Positions 35,220 through 44,688 of a stretch of DNA of 64,000 nucleotides are shown in pieces. Each line of letters begins with the position of its first letter. The stretch's first letter is position 1. The stretch covers positions 1 to 64,000 of the forward strand of contig WQYA01000006.1 in assembly GCA_009781495.1 (NCBI GenBank). Reading direction: 5' to 3'. Under the pieces are notes generated by a model. The model ran no database searches, was not told the origin of the DNA, and worked only from the letters and a program-made list of their open reading frames with translations. The position numbers and the translations under genes were made by a program. The stretch is from Cystobacterineae bacterium (GTDB lineage Bacteria > Myxococcota > Myxococcia > Myxococcales > Myxococcaceae).

Positions 35220-36211
35220 GGGGTTTCCTCACTAGCACGTTTGCTTGGCCAAGTGGCAGCCAGCAAAGCATGGTTGATTTCTATATGAGCCTGGCTTTTC
35301 AGCTTCTTCAAAAAATCCGCCTTCATTTGAGTGCCGTATTCTGAAATTAACCTGGCTTCAATAGACTTTCGGACTTTGTTAAAGGGGATGCGTTGAGGGC
35401 GGAATTTTTTGTGCACCCAAAAGAGGTGCCACCCAAAAGGCGAAGGAATCGCATTGGATACTTCGTTGGCGCGCATGGAAAACAGGGTTTCATCCAAAGG
35501 CGAGGGCATGACGTTTTTCCCAAAACGGCCCAGCTTCCCCCCATTTTCGGCTTCGGGGGCAATGGAATATTGCCGCGCCAACTTCTCAAAAGAGCGCCCC
35601 GCTCTCAAAAGGCGCAGCAATTTGTTGGCCTCTTGTTGTGTTTTCACCACAATTTGGCTGGCTTCAATCTCTGCAGGAGCAAAGAAAAGCTCCGCGTTGT
35701 CTTCATAGAAGCTGCGCAATTCCTCTTCCGTAATGGCAATACGCTCGAAGACTTCTTTGGAGAGCAGCGCCTCAATGGCCATTTGTTCCGCCGTTATTTT
35801 TTCTAAATGGGCCATGCGAAAACCCTGAGTGTCCACTTGGGCCTGGGCCATATGCTCCAGAAAACCAGCCATCAGCACTTGAATGTGTTGTTTCACCTGG
35901 GCTTCATTCGGAAAAAGTTGTTGTCGCTTGGCTTCTTGGAGCAGAAGGGTTTTGTAGATGAGCTCTTCCAGCAACAGCTCCGGGGAGAGGGAAGGCTTGG
36001 CCATCTCCTCTTCTTCACCCCAAACCCCCACTGCCAACTCACGCTCCATGTCTCCAAGCAGCAACACCTCGCCGTTGACTTGGGCAAGCCAATGGGCCGG
36101 CAACTTGGGCAACGGCGGAGGGGCGGCAGGCTTGTCACAGGGGCATGCGCCCAGCAACAGGACGGCCAAAAGGGCCTTAGGGAAGTTTTTGAGGTTGAGA
36201 GGATCCAACAT
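35216..36211 (-). CDS. PpiC/SurA-type lipoprotein foldase
   Basis: 331 residues. Lipoprotein signal with lipobox LLGAC at about 17-21 from the ATG used; a longer frame (36268) would bury the signal. SurA-type N-terminal helices precede a rotamase domain with QIVVKTQQEA, GGKLGRFGK and FGWHLFWVHKK. Together with the next gene it gives two linked periplasmic foldases, one lipid-anchored. Confidence 0.8.
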   Translation of the reverse strand: MLDPLNLKNFPKALLAVLLLGACPCDKPAAPPPLPKLPAHWLAQVNGEVLLLGDMERELAVGVWGEEEEMAKPSLSPELLLEELIYKTLLLQEAKRQQLFPNEAQVKQHIQVLMAGFLEHMAQAQVDTQGFRMAHLEKITAEQMAIEALLSKEVFERIAITEEELRSFYEDNAELFFAPAEIEASQIVVKTQQEANKLLRLLRAGRSFEKLARQYSIAPEAENGGKLGRFGKNVMPSPLDETLFSMRANEVSNAIPSPFGWHLFWVHKKFRPQRIPFNKVRKSIEARLISEYGTQMKADFLKKLKSQAHIEINHALLAATWPSKRASEETP

Positions 36212-36479
36212 GGGAGTATGCGCAAAAGCCACGCCTTGAATAGAAATGCACCGCTGCCGAGGAAGCAAGGTATTTTCGTGTTGTCCACCTCAATAAGGAA
36301 AATCCTTTTTTTTAGGCTTGCTTTGTAGGCATGGCTCCACCGAGGGTTTGGCCCACGCGCCTTCTGGGGGAGAGGTAGGGCCTCCTTGTGGCATTGAGCA
36401 CAACTTGTGGCAAAAACCCACACTTTGAAGGCTGTAGCCTTGACAATCTAGAAAAAAGGGAAGAAATCTCTCGGCCGGT

Positions 36480-37204
<725 letters not shown>

Positions 37205-37208
<4 letters not shown>

Positions 37209-37630
37209 GCATTCAGCAGGGCGACGGTATGGACGATGAAATTGTGGCCATTAACGTGACGCCTCTGGTGGACGTCGTCTTGGTGCTGCTCATTATTTTT
37301 ATGGTTACGGCCAGCTTCATTATTAAGGAAACCGTGGAGGTGGATTTGCCCAAAGCGGCCAATACCGGCGAAACCGTTCAGGGCCTCATCTCCATCGTCA
37401 TCGACAAGGAAGGGAATTTCTTCCTGGACGGTACACAGGTGGATGAGCCCGCTTTGAAACAACACATCCGCAACAGCGTCCTCAAAGACAAAGAAAGCAG
37501 AGCCATTGTCTCGGCTGACCAGGCCCTCGCTTATGGCCGAGTTATGCACGTTATTGACATTGTTAAGGGCGAAGGCATCGCTAAATTCGCACTCAACATC
37601 CAAAAGGAAGCCTCCGCCGCCTCCGAATAA
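37205..37630 (+). CDS. exbD: ExbD/TolR-family protein
   Basis: 141 residues: short cytoplasmic N-terminus, one membrane helix PLVDVVLVLLIIFMV with the essential Asp, and a periplasmic domain. Translation coupled to exbB by ATGA overlap. Confidence 0.9.
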
Positions 37631-37635
37631 ATGCC

Positions 37636-38391
37636 ATGCAAAGCCCTTTCTCCGAAAACCCCAAAGGACGTTTCTGGGCCTTGGCTTTTGTTCCGCTTTC
37701 TGTGGGCATCCACCTCGCCGGACTTTGGCTGCTGGGGCCACACCCCCCTTCCATAACCCCTCACCGGCCTGTGGAAATAGAAATTATTCATACGGCGCCG
37801 CCACCTCCCCCGCCTCCAACCCCCCTGGAAAAACCCACGCCTCCCCAACCCCTGCCCCCAACCCCTAAACCTCCCCCGGCCCCTAAACCTCCCCCCGCTA
37901 AGCCCCCCCCACAGGCCCTCCCTCCCCCCACCAACTCAGAGCCCCCCAAAACCAACAGCCCTCCCCCCATCGTCGCCGGCCTCTCCCTCTCCTCTACAAC
38001 GGAGGCGGGCACCTTCTCGGCCCCCGTCGGCAATACCACCTATGGCTCTATGCAGGGGCCCGCATCCAACCCCACAGAAGTGAAACCCTATAGGGCTGAA
38101 ACCTATGCCCTCCCCTCAGAGGTGGATGAACAGCCTTCCGTCCTCTCGGAATTTAAACTCCCCTACCCGGAAGAGGCCCGTAAGGCCGGCATTGAGGGTA
38201 CCGTGCGCCTGCGGCTCTGGCTCGACGCCCAGGGAAAAGTCAACCGCGTCAAAGTCCTCCGCAGCGTGGGCTATGGCCTCGATGAGGCCGCTCAAAACGC
38301 CATTGTCCAATTTAAATTTAAACCGGCTAAAAAGGGCGGTAAGCCTAGCCCTATTAACATCATTTATGACTTCCACTTCTTCTTGGACTAG
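37636..38391 (+). CDS. tonB: TonB energy transducer
   Basis: 251 residues: N-terminal membrane helix (about 15-35), a long Pro/Lys-rich periplasmic spacer (about 50-115) encoded with C-rich runs, and a C-terminal TonB domain with YPEEARKAGIEGTVRLRLWL and LDEAAQNAIVQFKFKPA. Spans the periplasm to energise outer-membrane receptors; none is encoded here. It lies 5 bases after exbD. Confidence 0.92.
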   Translation: MQSPFSENPKGRFWALAFVPLSVGIHLAGLWLLGPHPPSITPHRPVEIEIIHTAPPPPPPPTPLEKPTPPQPLPPTPKPPPAPKPPPAKPPPQALPPPTNSEPPKTNSPPPIVAGLSLSSTTEAGTFSAPVGNTTYGSMQGPASNPTEVKPYRAETYALPSEVDEQPSVLSEFKLPYPEEARKAGIEGTVRLRLWLDAQGKVNRVKVLRSVGYGLDEAAQNAIVQFKFKPAKKGGKPSPINIIYDFHFFLD

Positions 38392-38397
38392 GGGGGG

Positions 38398-38616
38398 GGA
38401 GGCTGAAGCAAGTGCCTCAAACACCTCCATGCCCCATGGGAGGGGGGGGAACGAGCCACCACATACGGTTACCATTTATGAGCCATGCCCCATGGGAGGG
38501 GGGGAGGGGGTTTATGCCGACAGAAACCCCCTTAGCCCCAGCTCGCTGGCCCCTACCTTTCCACATCTCCACCCGTGTGTCGCAGCAGCTCCATTCAACC
38601 TTAAACCCCTCTGGAG
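38398..38616 (-). repeat. Intergenic repeat family, copy 2
   Basis: Plus strand ends in TTCAACCTTAAACCCCTCTGG, matching the right end of copy 1, and its interior (GGGTTTATGCCGACAGAAACC, CCCCAGCTCGC, CTCCACCCGTGTGTCGCA) matches copy 3. It carries an extra internal direct repeat: CATGCCCCATGGGAGGGGGG occurs at about 38427 and again at about 38484. Lies downstream of tonB. Confidence 0.7.
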
Positions 38617-38828
38617 GGAGGGGGGGAGTTGAACTCTCTACAGCCGCCCAGGGGGGGCCAAGGGCCTCTTTGCCTCGTTGGACGGGGGGGCTATAAAAAA
38701 AATGCGGGGTACTTGCTCTTTTTCATGCATAGGCCACCCCCGCAGACTAGAAATAGAAACAGAAGGAACGCCCCACGTTTCGTGTTTCCAAAGGGCTGAA
38801 GGAGGCCTTCCCCCCGACTCCTCGCCCG

Positions 38829-38860
38829 CCCGGATGCCCTTTGGGTATCCGGGTTTTTTT
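38829..38860 (+). terminator. Rho-independent terminator
   Basis: An 11-bp stem (38829-38839 with 38843-38853, one G-T pair), a 3-base loop and seven T bases. It works on the plus strand only. It lies 440 bases past tonB and touches the stop codon of the convergent GlmS-like gene; it could end a long tonB transcript or a separate small RNA. Confidence 0.8.
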
Positions 38861-39959
38861 ATAGGCTTCCTTGGGGGTCGCTCGTTACCGCCTTGCACAG
38901 CGCACGGGGGCTGTCCACATTCAGCCCGCGGCCGCACGCCAGGCGGTAGGCCAACAGTTGTAAGGGGGCTACGAAAAGCAAGGGCGACAAAAATAGGTCG
39001 GCCTCGGGCAGGGTGTGCACCCGCATGCCCTCCCCGGGCTCTAGGGGCTTCTGCGTCAATACCCATAGGGGGCCCCCACTCCTGCGTATTTCCCCTAACG
39101 TACCCTTCATTAACTCAAACCCCTCCTGGGGTAGGGAAGGCATTAACATAAGGCTGGGTATGCGGGGTTCTACCAAGGCCATAGGGCCATGCCTAAACTC
39201 CCCCCCTGCAAACCCCTCCGCATGTAAATAGGCCGTCTCCTTTAATTTTAACGCCCCCTCTAAGGCAATAGGGTAGGCCGGTCCCTTGCCTATCACCAAC
39301 AAATGCCCCGCCTCCCGCAGGGCCAAAGCCATTTCCTGTACAAAACCACCCTCCTCCAACACCTGGCGCATTTTGTCGGGAAGCGCGGCAAAGGCTTGCA
39401 GGTGCTTTTCCAGCCATTCCCTGGGCAGGCGCCCACGCACCACCCCCAAATGCAAGGCCAACAAAAATACCGCCGCAAATTGCGCTGCAAATACCTTGGT
39501 GGAGGCGATGGCTTTCTCCGGCCCCGCCCCCAACAAAAAGGCCGCATGCGCCAGGCGCGTGGCTGTGGAATTCTCTACGTTGCAAATGGCCAAAGTCCTC
39601 GCCCCCGCCTCCCGGGCCTTCTGCATGGCTTCCAAACTGTCACGGGTTTCCCCGGACTGGGAGAGGCCTACCGCCAGGCAATGCTCCAACGGCAGCCGCG
39701 CGCTCATACGGTATTCATGGGCATATTCCACTTGGCAGGGCAGCCCCGCCAGCGCCTCTATCATCCACTTGCCCGCCAGGCTGGCATGGTAGCTGGTGCC
39801 GCAAGCTAAAAATAAAATACGCTCACAGCTGGCCCCCTCCCCGCTGAATAGGCCCCCACCGTCCCCCTCTAATAAACCTTTGCTGCGCTCCACCAATGCC
39901 GCCAATACCGCCGGCTGCTCCATTATCTCCTTCAACATGTGGTGCTCAAATAAACTCAT
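38859..39959 (-). CDS. GlmS-like double-SIS isomerase lacking the glutaminase domain
   Basis: 366 residues, against about 600 for full GlmS. It begins at the interdomain linker (SLFEHHMLKEIMEQP) and contains both SIS domains: CGTSYHAS, GLSQSGETRDS, FAGGEFRHGPMAL and the C-terminal DSPRALCKAVT with the catalytic-type Lys. The glutamine amidotransferase half is absent, and the ATG has its own GGAGG 5 bases upstream, so this is not a frameshifted full gene. It may make or break glucosamine-6-phosphate using ammonia, like NagB-II deaminases. Adjacent glmU suggests UDP-GlcNAc synthesis. Confidence 0.8.
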   Translation of the reverse strand: MSLFEHHMLKEIMEQPAVLAALVERSKGLLEGDGGGLFSGEGASCERILFLACGTSYHASLAGKWMIEALAGLPCQVEYAHEYRMSARLPLEHCLAVGLSQSGETRDSLEAMQKAREAGARTLAICNVENSTATRLAHAAFLLGAGPEKAIASTKVFAAQFAAVFLLALHLGVVRGRLPREWLEKHLQAFAALPDKMRQVLEEGGFVQEMALALREAGHLLVIGKGPAYPIALEGALKLKETAYLHAEGFAGGEFRHGPMALVEPRIPSLMLMPSLPQEGFELMKGTLGEIRRSGGPLWVLTQKPLEPGEGMRVHTLPEADLFLSPLLFVAPLQLLAYRLACGRGLNVDSPRALCKAVTSDPQGSL

Positions 39960-40001
39960 AGGGGCCTCCAACTAGGGGGGGGTTAGCCCTATACCCTAGG
40001 G

Positions 40002-41411
40002 CTAGGGCTTGGGCTTCCGCTTCTTCTCTTTCAAACGCCCCGCATAGTCCAGTTTGTTTTGCTGCGGTATGCGGGAAATCGCCAAGGCCCCCTCCGGCAC
40101 GTCCTGCGTCACCGTGGCGCCTGCCGCTACCCAGGCGTTGTCCCCTATGCATACGGGGGAAACCAACTGCACGTCGGAGCCTATAAATGCCCCCTTCCCT
40201 ATGCGGCTGCGGTGCTTGGCAAACCCGTCATAGTTGCACGTAATGGTTCCAGCCCCCACATTCGTGGCCTCCCCTATGTCCACGTCCCCCAAATAGCTTA
40301 AGTGGTTGGCTTTGGCCCCCTTGGAAAGCACGGCGTTTTTGGTTTCTACGAAGTTGCCTATGTGCACGGCTTCCTCCAGCCGCGTGCCGGGACGCAGCCG
40401 CGCGAAGGGGCCCAGCATACACCCCGGGCCCACCACCGCCCCCTCCAATACGCAATAGGGCTTGAGGTGCGTGCCTGCGCCTATATGGCAGTCCGTTATA
40501 TGGCTGCCTTGGTCTATTTTTATAGCCTCTTCTAATCGGCTATTGCCCCCTATAAATACTTGGGGGCCTAGGGTACACCCCTGGCCTATTTCTACCCCCG
40601 CCTCTATCCATGTGCTTTGGGGGCAAAGCAACGTCACCCCCGCCAGCATGTGCCTGTGGAGTATACGCCGGCGCATGCCGTCCGTCGCCTGGGCCAGTTG
40701 CACCTTGTCGTTGACCCCCATGGCTTCGGCTTCGGGAATGCAGAGGGTTTCTATCCCCCCCTCCCCCCCACCCCTTGCCGCTGCCGCTACTATGTCGGTT
40801 AAATAAAACTCCCCCGTCAAAGGGTTGGGCGAAAGCGCTTCAAGGGCCTTCCAGAGAAAGGCGGACTGTACCACATAGCAGCCAACATTCACTTCGCGCA
40901 AGGCACGCTGCGCTTCGGTGGCGTTCTTCTCCTCTATTACCGCAACCGCCCGGCCGTCTTGGCGCCATATGCGGCCATAGCCGTGCGGGTTGTCCAACAT
41001 GCTGGTGAGAAAACTCAGCAGGGCCCCCTCCTTGCGGTGTAACGCTAACAGCCTCCCTAAACTGCCCTCCTCCAATAAGGCCGTATCCCCTGCCATGAGT
41101 AATATGTCCCCTTTAAACTCTGCTAAAACCCCCTTAGCGGCCAGTACGGCGTCGGCTGTGCCGCGCTGCGCTTTTTGCACGGCAAAATGCAAAGGGGCTT
41201 TGTCCAAAACGGCGCGCAGGTTTTCTTCTACGCGCTCGCGTTGGTGGCCAACCACGGCAACCAGCGGCGCTGCGCCCAGTTTTTCAGCAAGCGCCAAAGG
41301 CCAATAGGCCAGGGGTTTACCCAACAGGGGGTGGAGTACTTTGGGGAGGGGAGCGTGCATGCGCTCTCCTTTGCCTGCACACAAAACAACGGCTGCCAGA
41401 GGAGGAAACAT
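40002..41411 (-). CDS. glmU: Bifunctional GlmU (acetyltransferase/uridyltransferase)
   Basis: 469 residues. N-terminal uridyltransferase with LCAGKGERMHAPLPK near 11-25; C-terminal left-handed beta-helix acetyltransferase with hexapeptide repeats, SYLGDVDIGEATNVGAGTI and NYDGFAKHRSRIG. Makes UDP-GlcNAc from glucosamine-1-phosphate. It is followed 42 bases later by the GlmS-like gene. Confidence 0.95.
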   Translation of the reverse strand: MFPPLAAVVLCAGKGERMHAPLPKVLHPLLGKPLAYWPLALAEKLGAAPLVAVVGHQRERVEENLRAVLDKAPLHFAVQKAQRGTADAVLAAKGVLAEFKGDILLMAGDTALLEEGSLGRLLALHRKEGALLSFLTSMLDNPHGYGRIWRQDGRAVAVIEEKNATEAQRALREVNVGCYVVQSAFLWKALEALSPNPLTGEFYLTDIVAAAARGGGEGGIETLCIPEAEAMGVNDKVQLAQATDGMRRRILHRHMLAGVTLLCPQSTWIEAGVEIGQGCTLGPQVFIGGNSRLEEAIKIDQGSHITDCHIGAGTHLKPYCVLEGAVVGPGCMLGPFARLRPGTRLEEAVHIGNFVETKNAVLSKGAKANHLSYLGDVDIGEATNVGAGTITCNYDGFAKHRSRIGKGAFIGSDVQLVSPVCIGDNAWVAAGATVTQDVPEGALAISRIPQQNKLDYAGRLKEKKRKPKP

Positions 41412-41593
41412 AGCCCCATGCTGAGTCTAAATTTGAAAAACTGCCAATAAAAAACTGGGGAGGGGTACGTTTCTGGACGTTTGCACAAGCCCGAAAATGC
41501 CTGGGCATCTACGAAAGAGAATTGGGAGGGAAAGGTGGAGGGAATGTGGCCAATCCTCCATTGAAAGTGCTAGGTATAAAAACGGTGGAGCAG

Positions 41594-43015
41594 ATGGATG
41601 AAAAAATGCCGGCCCTCTGTGCCGTTGTTCCTGGCCTGGTGCTTGAGGGGCGGTGGCGGCTCGTAGAGCACATCGGCAAGGGCGCCATGGGTGTCGTCTT
41701 TCGCGGGGTGGACTTGCAAAAAAAGCGCGGCATCGCCGTCAAATTTCTGGCTGCCAAACACTGTGACAAGCCCAATGTGTTGGCGCGCTTTGAGCGTGAG
41801 GCGCGCCTGATGACCACCCTACGCCACCCCAATATTGTCCGCCTCTATGGCGTGGGACGCCACGGCGTACAGCCCTATATCATCATGCCTTTCTTGCGCG
41901 GGCTGACGTTGGCGCAAGTGCTCGAATGCCGAAAAGGCAAGCTTTCATGCGAGGAGGCTTTGGCCGTTGTGGGGCAAATGGCCGCGGGACTTTCTTTCAT
42001 TCACCACCACGGGCTTGTCCACAGGGACATTAAGCCGCAAAACGTCTTCGTCAACCGAAATGGGCGCGTCACCATTTTGGACTTGGGGGTTGCGCGCGAC
42101 AAGTCGGAGCCTGGGCTTACCAAACCCGGTACACTCGTCGGGACACCCTATTATATGGCGCCGGAGCAAATCAGCGGGAAAACCGAAGTCGACAAACGTA
42201 GCGACGTCTATGCCCTGGCCGCAATGACTTTTGAGTTGCTGGTGGGAAGGCCCCCCTTTATTGGGACGGACCCTTTCGAAATCCTCCGCGCCCACAAACA
42301 CAAACCGCCACCGGATGCTTCGCGCCTGTCTTCCCAAGTCGACTCGGCTGTGGCCCGAGAAATTTCCTGCGGGCTCGCCAAAAACAAAGCGGAGCGCCCC
42401 CAAAGCGCTTCAGAGTTTTATGCCAACCTCAAAGTCCTCATCGACTTTCATGCAGAGGTGGACTTGGCCCAAGCCTTCCCCTTCCTCAATGAGTCCCCCA
42501 AACGTATTCCCAAAACCAACCTGTCGCAGGAGCATGCAGCTTCAGAAACTTTGGCCCAAAAACCCGCTGCCAACATGGACAAAACCATAGACAAAGTTGC
42601 CCATGGAAATACCGGCGAAAAAAACTTTAAAGCCCTAGACAAAAATACCCACGGGTATGCCAACGAAAAAACCTTTAAATCCCTCAACAAAGTCGCCCAT
42701 GGAAATACCGACGAAAAAACCTTTGGGGGAGAAAAAATACACGCGGCTTCTTTTGAGAATGAAAACACCCCTCTGCCGGAGCCTATGCTCCCCCAAGGCT
42801 TCGGGGAGTTAAAGGTGGTCAGCACCTATAAGGGTTCTACCATACCCGCTCAGCTGTGGTTGAATGGTAAACCTCAGGATAATACCCCTATTTCCCTAAC
42901 CCTCCCCCCGGGGGAATACCTCCTTCGACTGATGCGCCCCCAAGGCCCCCCCGTGGAGCGGCGCATGCACGTCTCCGAGGGACAAAGGCGACTGTTTCGC
43001 ATTGACTTGCCTTGA
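41594..43015 (+). CDS. Ser/Thr protein kinase with 16-residue repeats and PEGA-like tail
   Basis: 473 residues from the ATG used (a TTG at 41522 would add 24). Kinase motifs: G-loop GKGAMGVVFRG, VAIK-type Lys in AVKFLA, HRDIKPQN, DLGVA (for DFG), and GTPYYMAPEQ; all essential residues present. Three 16-residue repeats (VAHGNTGEKNFKALDK-like) follow, then a C-terminal beta domain (PAQLWLNGKPQ, LPPGEYLLRL) that resembles PEGA. No membrane segment is evident, so cytoplasmic. Modulates unknown targets. Divergent from glmU and directly upstream of the molybdate genes. Confidence 0.88.
   Translation: MDEKMPALCAVVPGLVLEGRWRLVEHIGKGAMGVVFRGVDLQKKRGIAVKFLAAKHCDKPNVLARFEREARLMTTLRHPNIVRLYGVGRHGVQPYIIMPFLRGLTLAQVLECRKGKLSCEEALAVVGQMAAGLSFIHHHGLVHRDIKPQNVFVNRNGRVTILDLGVARDKSEPGLTKPGTLVGTPYYMAPEQISGKTEVDKRSDVYALAAMTFELLVGRPPFIGTDPFEILRAHKHKPPPDASRLSSQVDSAVAREISCGLAKNKAERPQSASEFYANLKVLIDFHAEVDLAQAFPFLNESPKRIPKTNLSQEHAASETLAQKPAANMDKTIDKVAHGNTGEKNFKALDKNTHGYANEKTFKSLNKVAHGNTDEKTFGGEKIHAASFENENTPLPEPMLPQGFGELKVVSTYKGSTIPAQLWLNGKPQDNTPISLTLPPGEYLLRLMRPQGPPVERRMHVSEGQRRLFRIDLP
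42596..42739 (+). repeat. Three 48-base tandem repeats in the kinase gene
   Basis: Units begin at 42596, 42644 and 42692 and encode VAHGNTGEKNFKALDK, NTHGYANEKTFKSLNK and VAHGNTDEKTFGGEK. They lie between the kinase and the C-terminal domain. Units 1 and 3 are more alike at the DNA level than either is to unit 2. Confidence 0.8.
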
Positions 43016-43062
43016 GAGCGCCCCTTGTCAACACACCCCTTTCAAAAGACGCATTCGAAACC

Positions 43063-43881
43063 ATGAAGCGCAACCCTTCCGTGCTCGTTGGCTGTCTCTA
43101 CAAAATAACTCTGTGTGCCGCATTGCTCATCGGAAGCAACTGTACGTGCCAGAAGTCAACACCTTCCGCACAACAAGACAAGCTGGTTGTTTTTGCGGCA
43201 GCTTCGCTGCGGGAGGCATTCAACGCCATGGGCGAGCAATTCAGGAGCACCCACCCCAACGTCGAATTGACATTCCATTTTTCCGGGACTCAGGAGCTTC
43301 GGACACAAATAGAACACGGCGCATCCGCGGACATATTTGCCTCTGCGGACTTGCGGCAAATGGACAAACTTGCTCAGCAGGGGCATGTCCTGCCTCCCGT
43401 TATTTTCACTCAAAACAAGCTGGCTGTTGTGGTGGCCAAAGAATCGGCTCCTCACATTCAAAAGCTGTCGGACTTGCCCTCGGCTTCTCGTATTGCTGTG
43501 GGTGTGCCTGAAGTGCCTATTGGCCAATATACGCTTCAACTGCTTGGCCGCATGGGCGCTGAGTTTCAAACACGCATAGAGGCCAAAGTGGTTTCCAGAG
43601 AATTCAACGCAAAACAAATTCTTGCCAAAGTGCGTCTGGGCGAAGCACAAGCAGGTTTTGTATATAGGACGGATGCTTTGTCCGCACCGGAGCTGGCTGT
43701 GGTGGAAATTCCGGACAAGCTCAACCCGGTGGTAAAATATCCCATGGCCGTCATCCGCAACACCTCCCATTCTCAACTTGCACAGGCATGGGTGGATTTT
43801 GTACTTTCAGAGGCCGGCCAAAGCATATTAGAAGACGCTGGGTTTATGCCGCTGGAGACGAAACACCCAATTGGACATTGA
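43063..43881 (+). CDS. modA: Molybdate ABC transporter substrate-binding protein ModA
   Basis: 272 residues: signal peptide with several Cys near 22-30 (possible lipoprotein), then the ModA fold: VFAAASLREAF, FSGTQELRTQIE, GASADIFASAD and the C-terminal FVLSEAGQSILEDAGF. Binds molybdate or tungstate in the periplasm. The ATG at 43063 was chosen over a TTG overlapping the kinase stop, since it places the signal peptide properly. modB follows with a 3-base gap. Confidence 0.9.
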   Translation: MKRNPSVLVGCLYKITLCAALLIGSNCTCQKSTPSAQQDKLVVFAAASLREAFNAMGEQFRSTHPNVELTFHFSGTQELRTQIEHGASADIFASADLRQMDKLAQQGHVLPPVIFTQNKLAVVVAKESAPHIQKLSDLPSASRIAVGVPEVPIGQYTLQLLGRMGAEFQTRIEAKVVSREFNAKQILAKVRLGEAQAGFVYRTDALSAPELAVVEIPDKLNPVVKYPMAVIRNTSHSQLAQAWVDFVLSEAGQSILEDAGFMPLETKHPIGH

Positions 43882-43884
43882 AGC

Positions 43885-44688
43885 GTGCGCCTCAAATTCG
43901 AAAATTTCACCCTTCGTGCTGTCGGTTTTTTGTTGGCCGCATTCCTGGTTTTTCCTGTTTTGGCTTTGTTTGTGGCTTCTGCACCGCGGGAGCTTCTCTT
44001 GGGCCTCCAACACCCCCTCGTCTGGCCGGCCCTACGACTTAGCCTCCTCACCACCACCACCACCACCCTTGTGGTTGTTTTCTTGGGGACTCCTTTGGCT
44101 TGGTCCCTTGCCCAATCCAAACGAAAAGGCATTCAATTCATAGAAACCCTGCTGCAACTTCCTCTTGTCATTCCACCTTCTGTTGCCGGTATCGCCATGT
44201 TGCTCGCATTCGGCAACCGTGGCTTGTTGAGCGCTCTTCTGCACCCTGCAGGCAACTCATTGGCTTTCACAACAACGGCCGTCATTATGGCGCAAGTGTT
44301 TGTGTCTGCGCCTTTGTTCATCCAATCCGCCAGCAGCGCTTTTCGGAGAATAGACGCAAAGCTTGTGGTGGTTGCGCAAACTTTCGGGGCTTTGCCATGG
44401 AGCGTTTTTTTTCGTGTTGCGCTCCCGCTTGCCCTGCCCGGGCTTGCCGCTGGAGCGGCCGTCAGCTGGTCTCGGGCTTTGGGCGAGTTTGGAGCAACGC
44501 TCATGTTTGCCGGCAACCTGGAAGGTAAAACCCAAACTTTGCCATTGGCCATTTATACGGCATTCACATCCGACATACGTGCCGCACAAGCCATCTCCAT
44601 TATTCTCGTCCTTGTCGCTTTTGCGCTTTTGTTGCTGATGCGTGTTTTTATGAAAAAGGCAGAAAGAAAATTCGACGGCATGCCATGA
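43885..44688 (+). CDS. modB: Molybdate ABC transporter permease ModB
   Basis: 267 residues with five to six membrane segments and the permease EAA-like loop (RRIDAKLVVVAQTFGALPW). GTG start three bases after the modA stop. Overlaps modC by 4 bases. SRALGEFGATLMFAGN near the end is a ModB hallmark. Confidence 0.92.
   Translation: MRLKFENFTLRAVGFLLAAFLVFPVLALFVASAPRELLLGLQHPLVWPALRLSLLTTTTTTLVVVFLGTPLAWSLAQSKRKGIQFIETLLQLPLVIPPSVAGIAMLLAFGNRGLLSALLHPAGNSLAFTTTAVIMAQVFVSAPLFIQSASSAFRRIDAKLVVVAQTFGALPWSVFFRVALPLALPGLAAGAAVSWSRALGEFGATLMFAGNLEGKTQTLPLAIYTAFTSDIRAAQAISIILVLVAFALLLLMRVFMKKAERKFDGMP

Noticed and set aside
36430-36475. TTGACA near 36439 as promoter of exbB
   Set aside because: No acceptable -10 at 16-18 bases; only the -35 matches.
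38678-39151. 157-residue plus frame in and after the tonB downstream gap
   Set aside because: Crosses the terminator and runs antisense to the GlmS-like gene.
42596-42739. Possible CRISPR-like spaced repeats
   Set aside because: The units are contiguous, in frame with the kinase and have no spacers.
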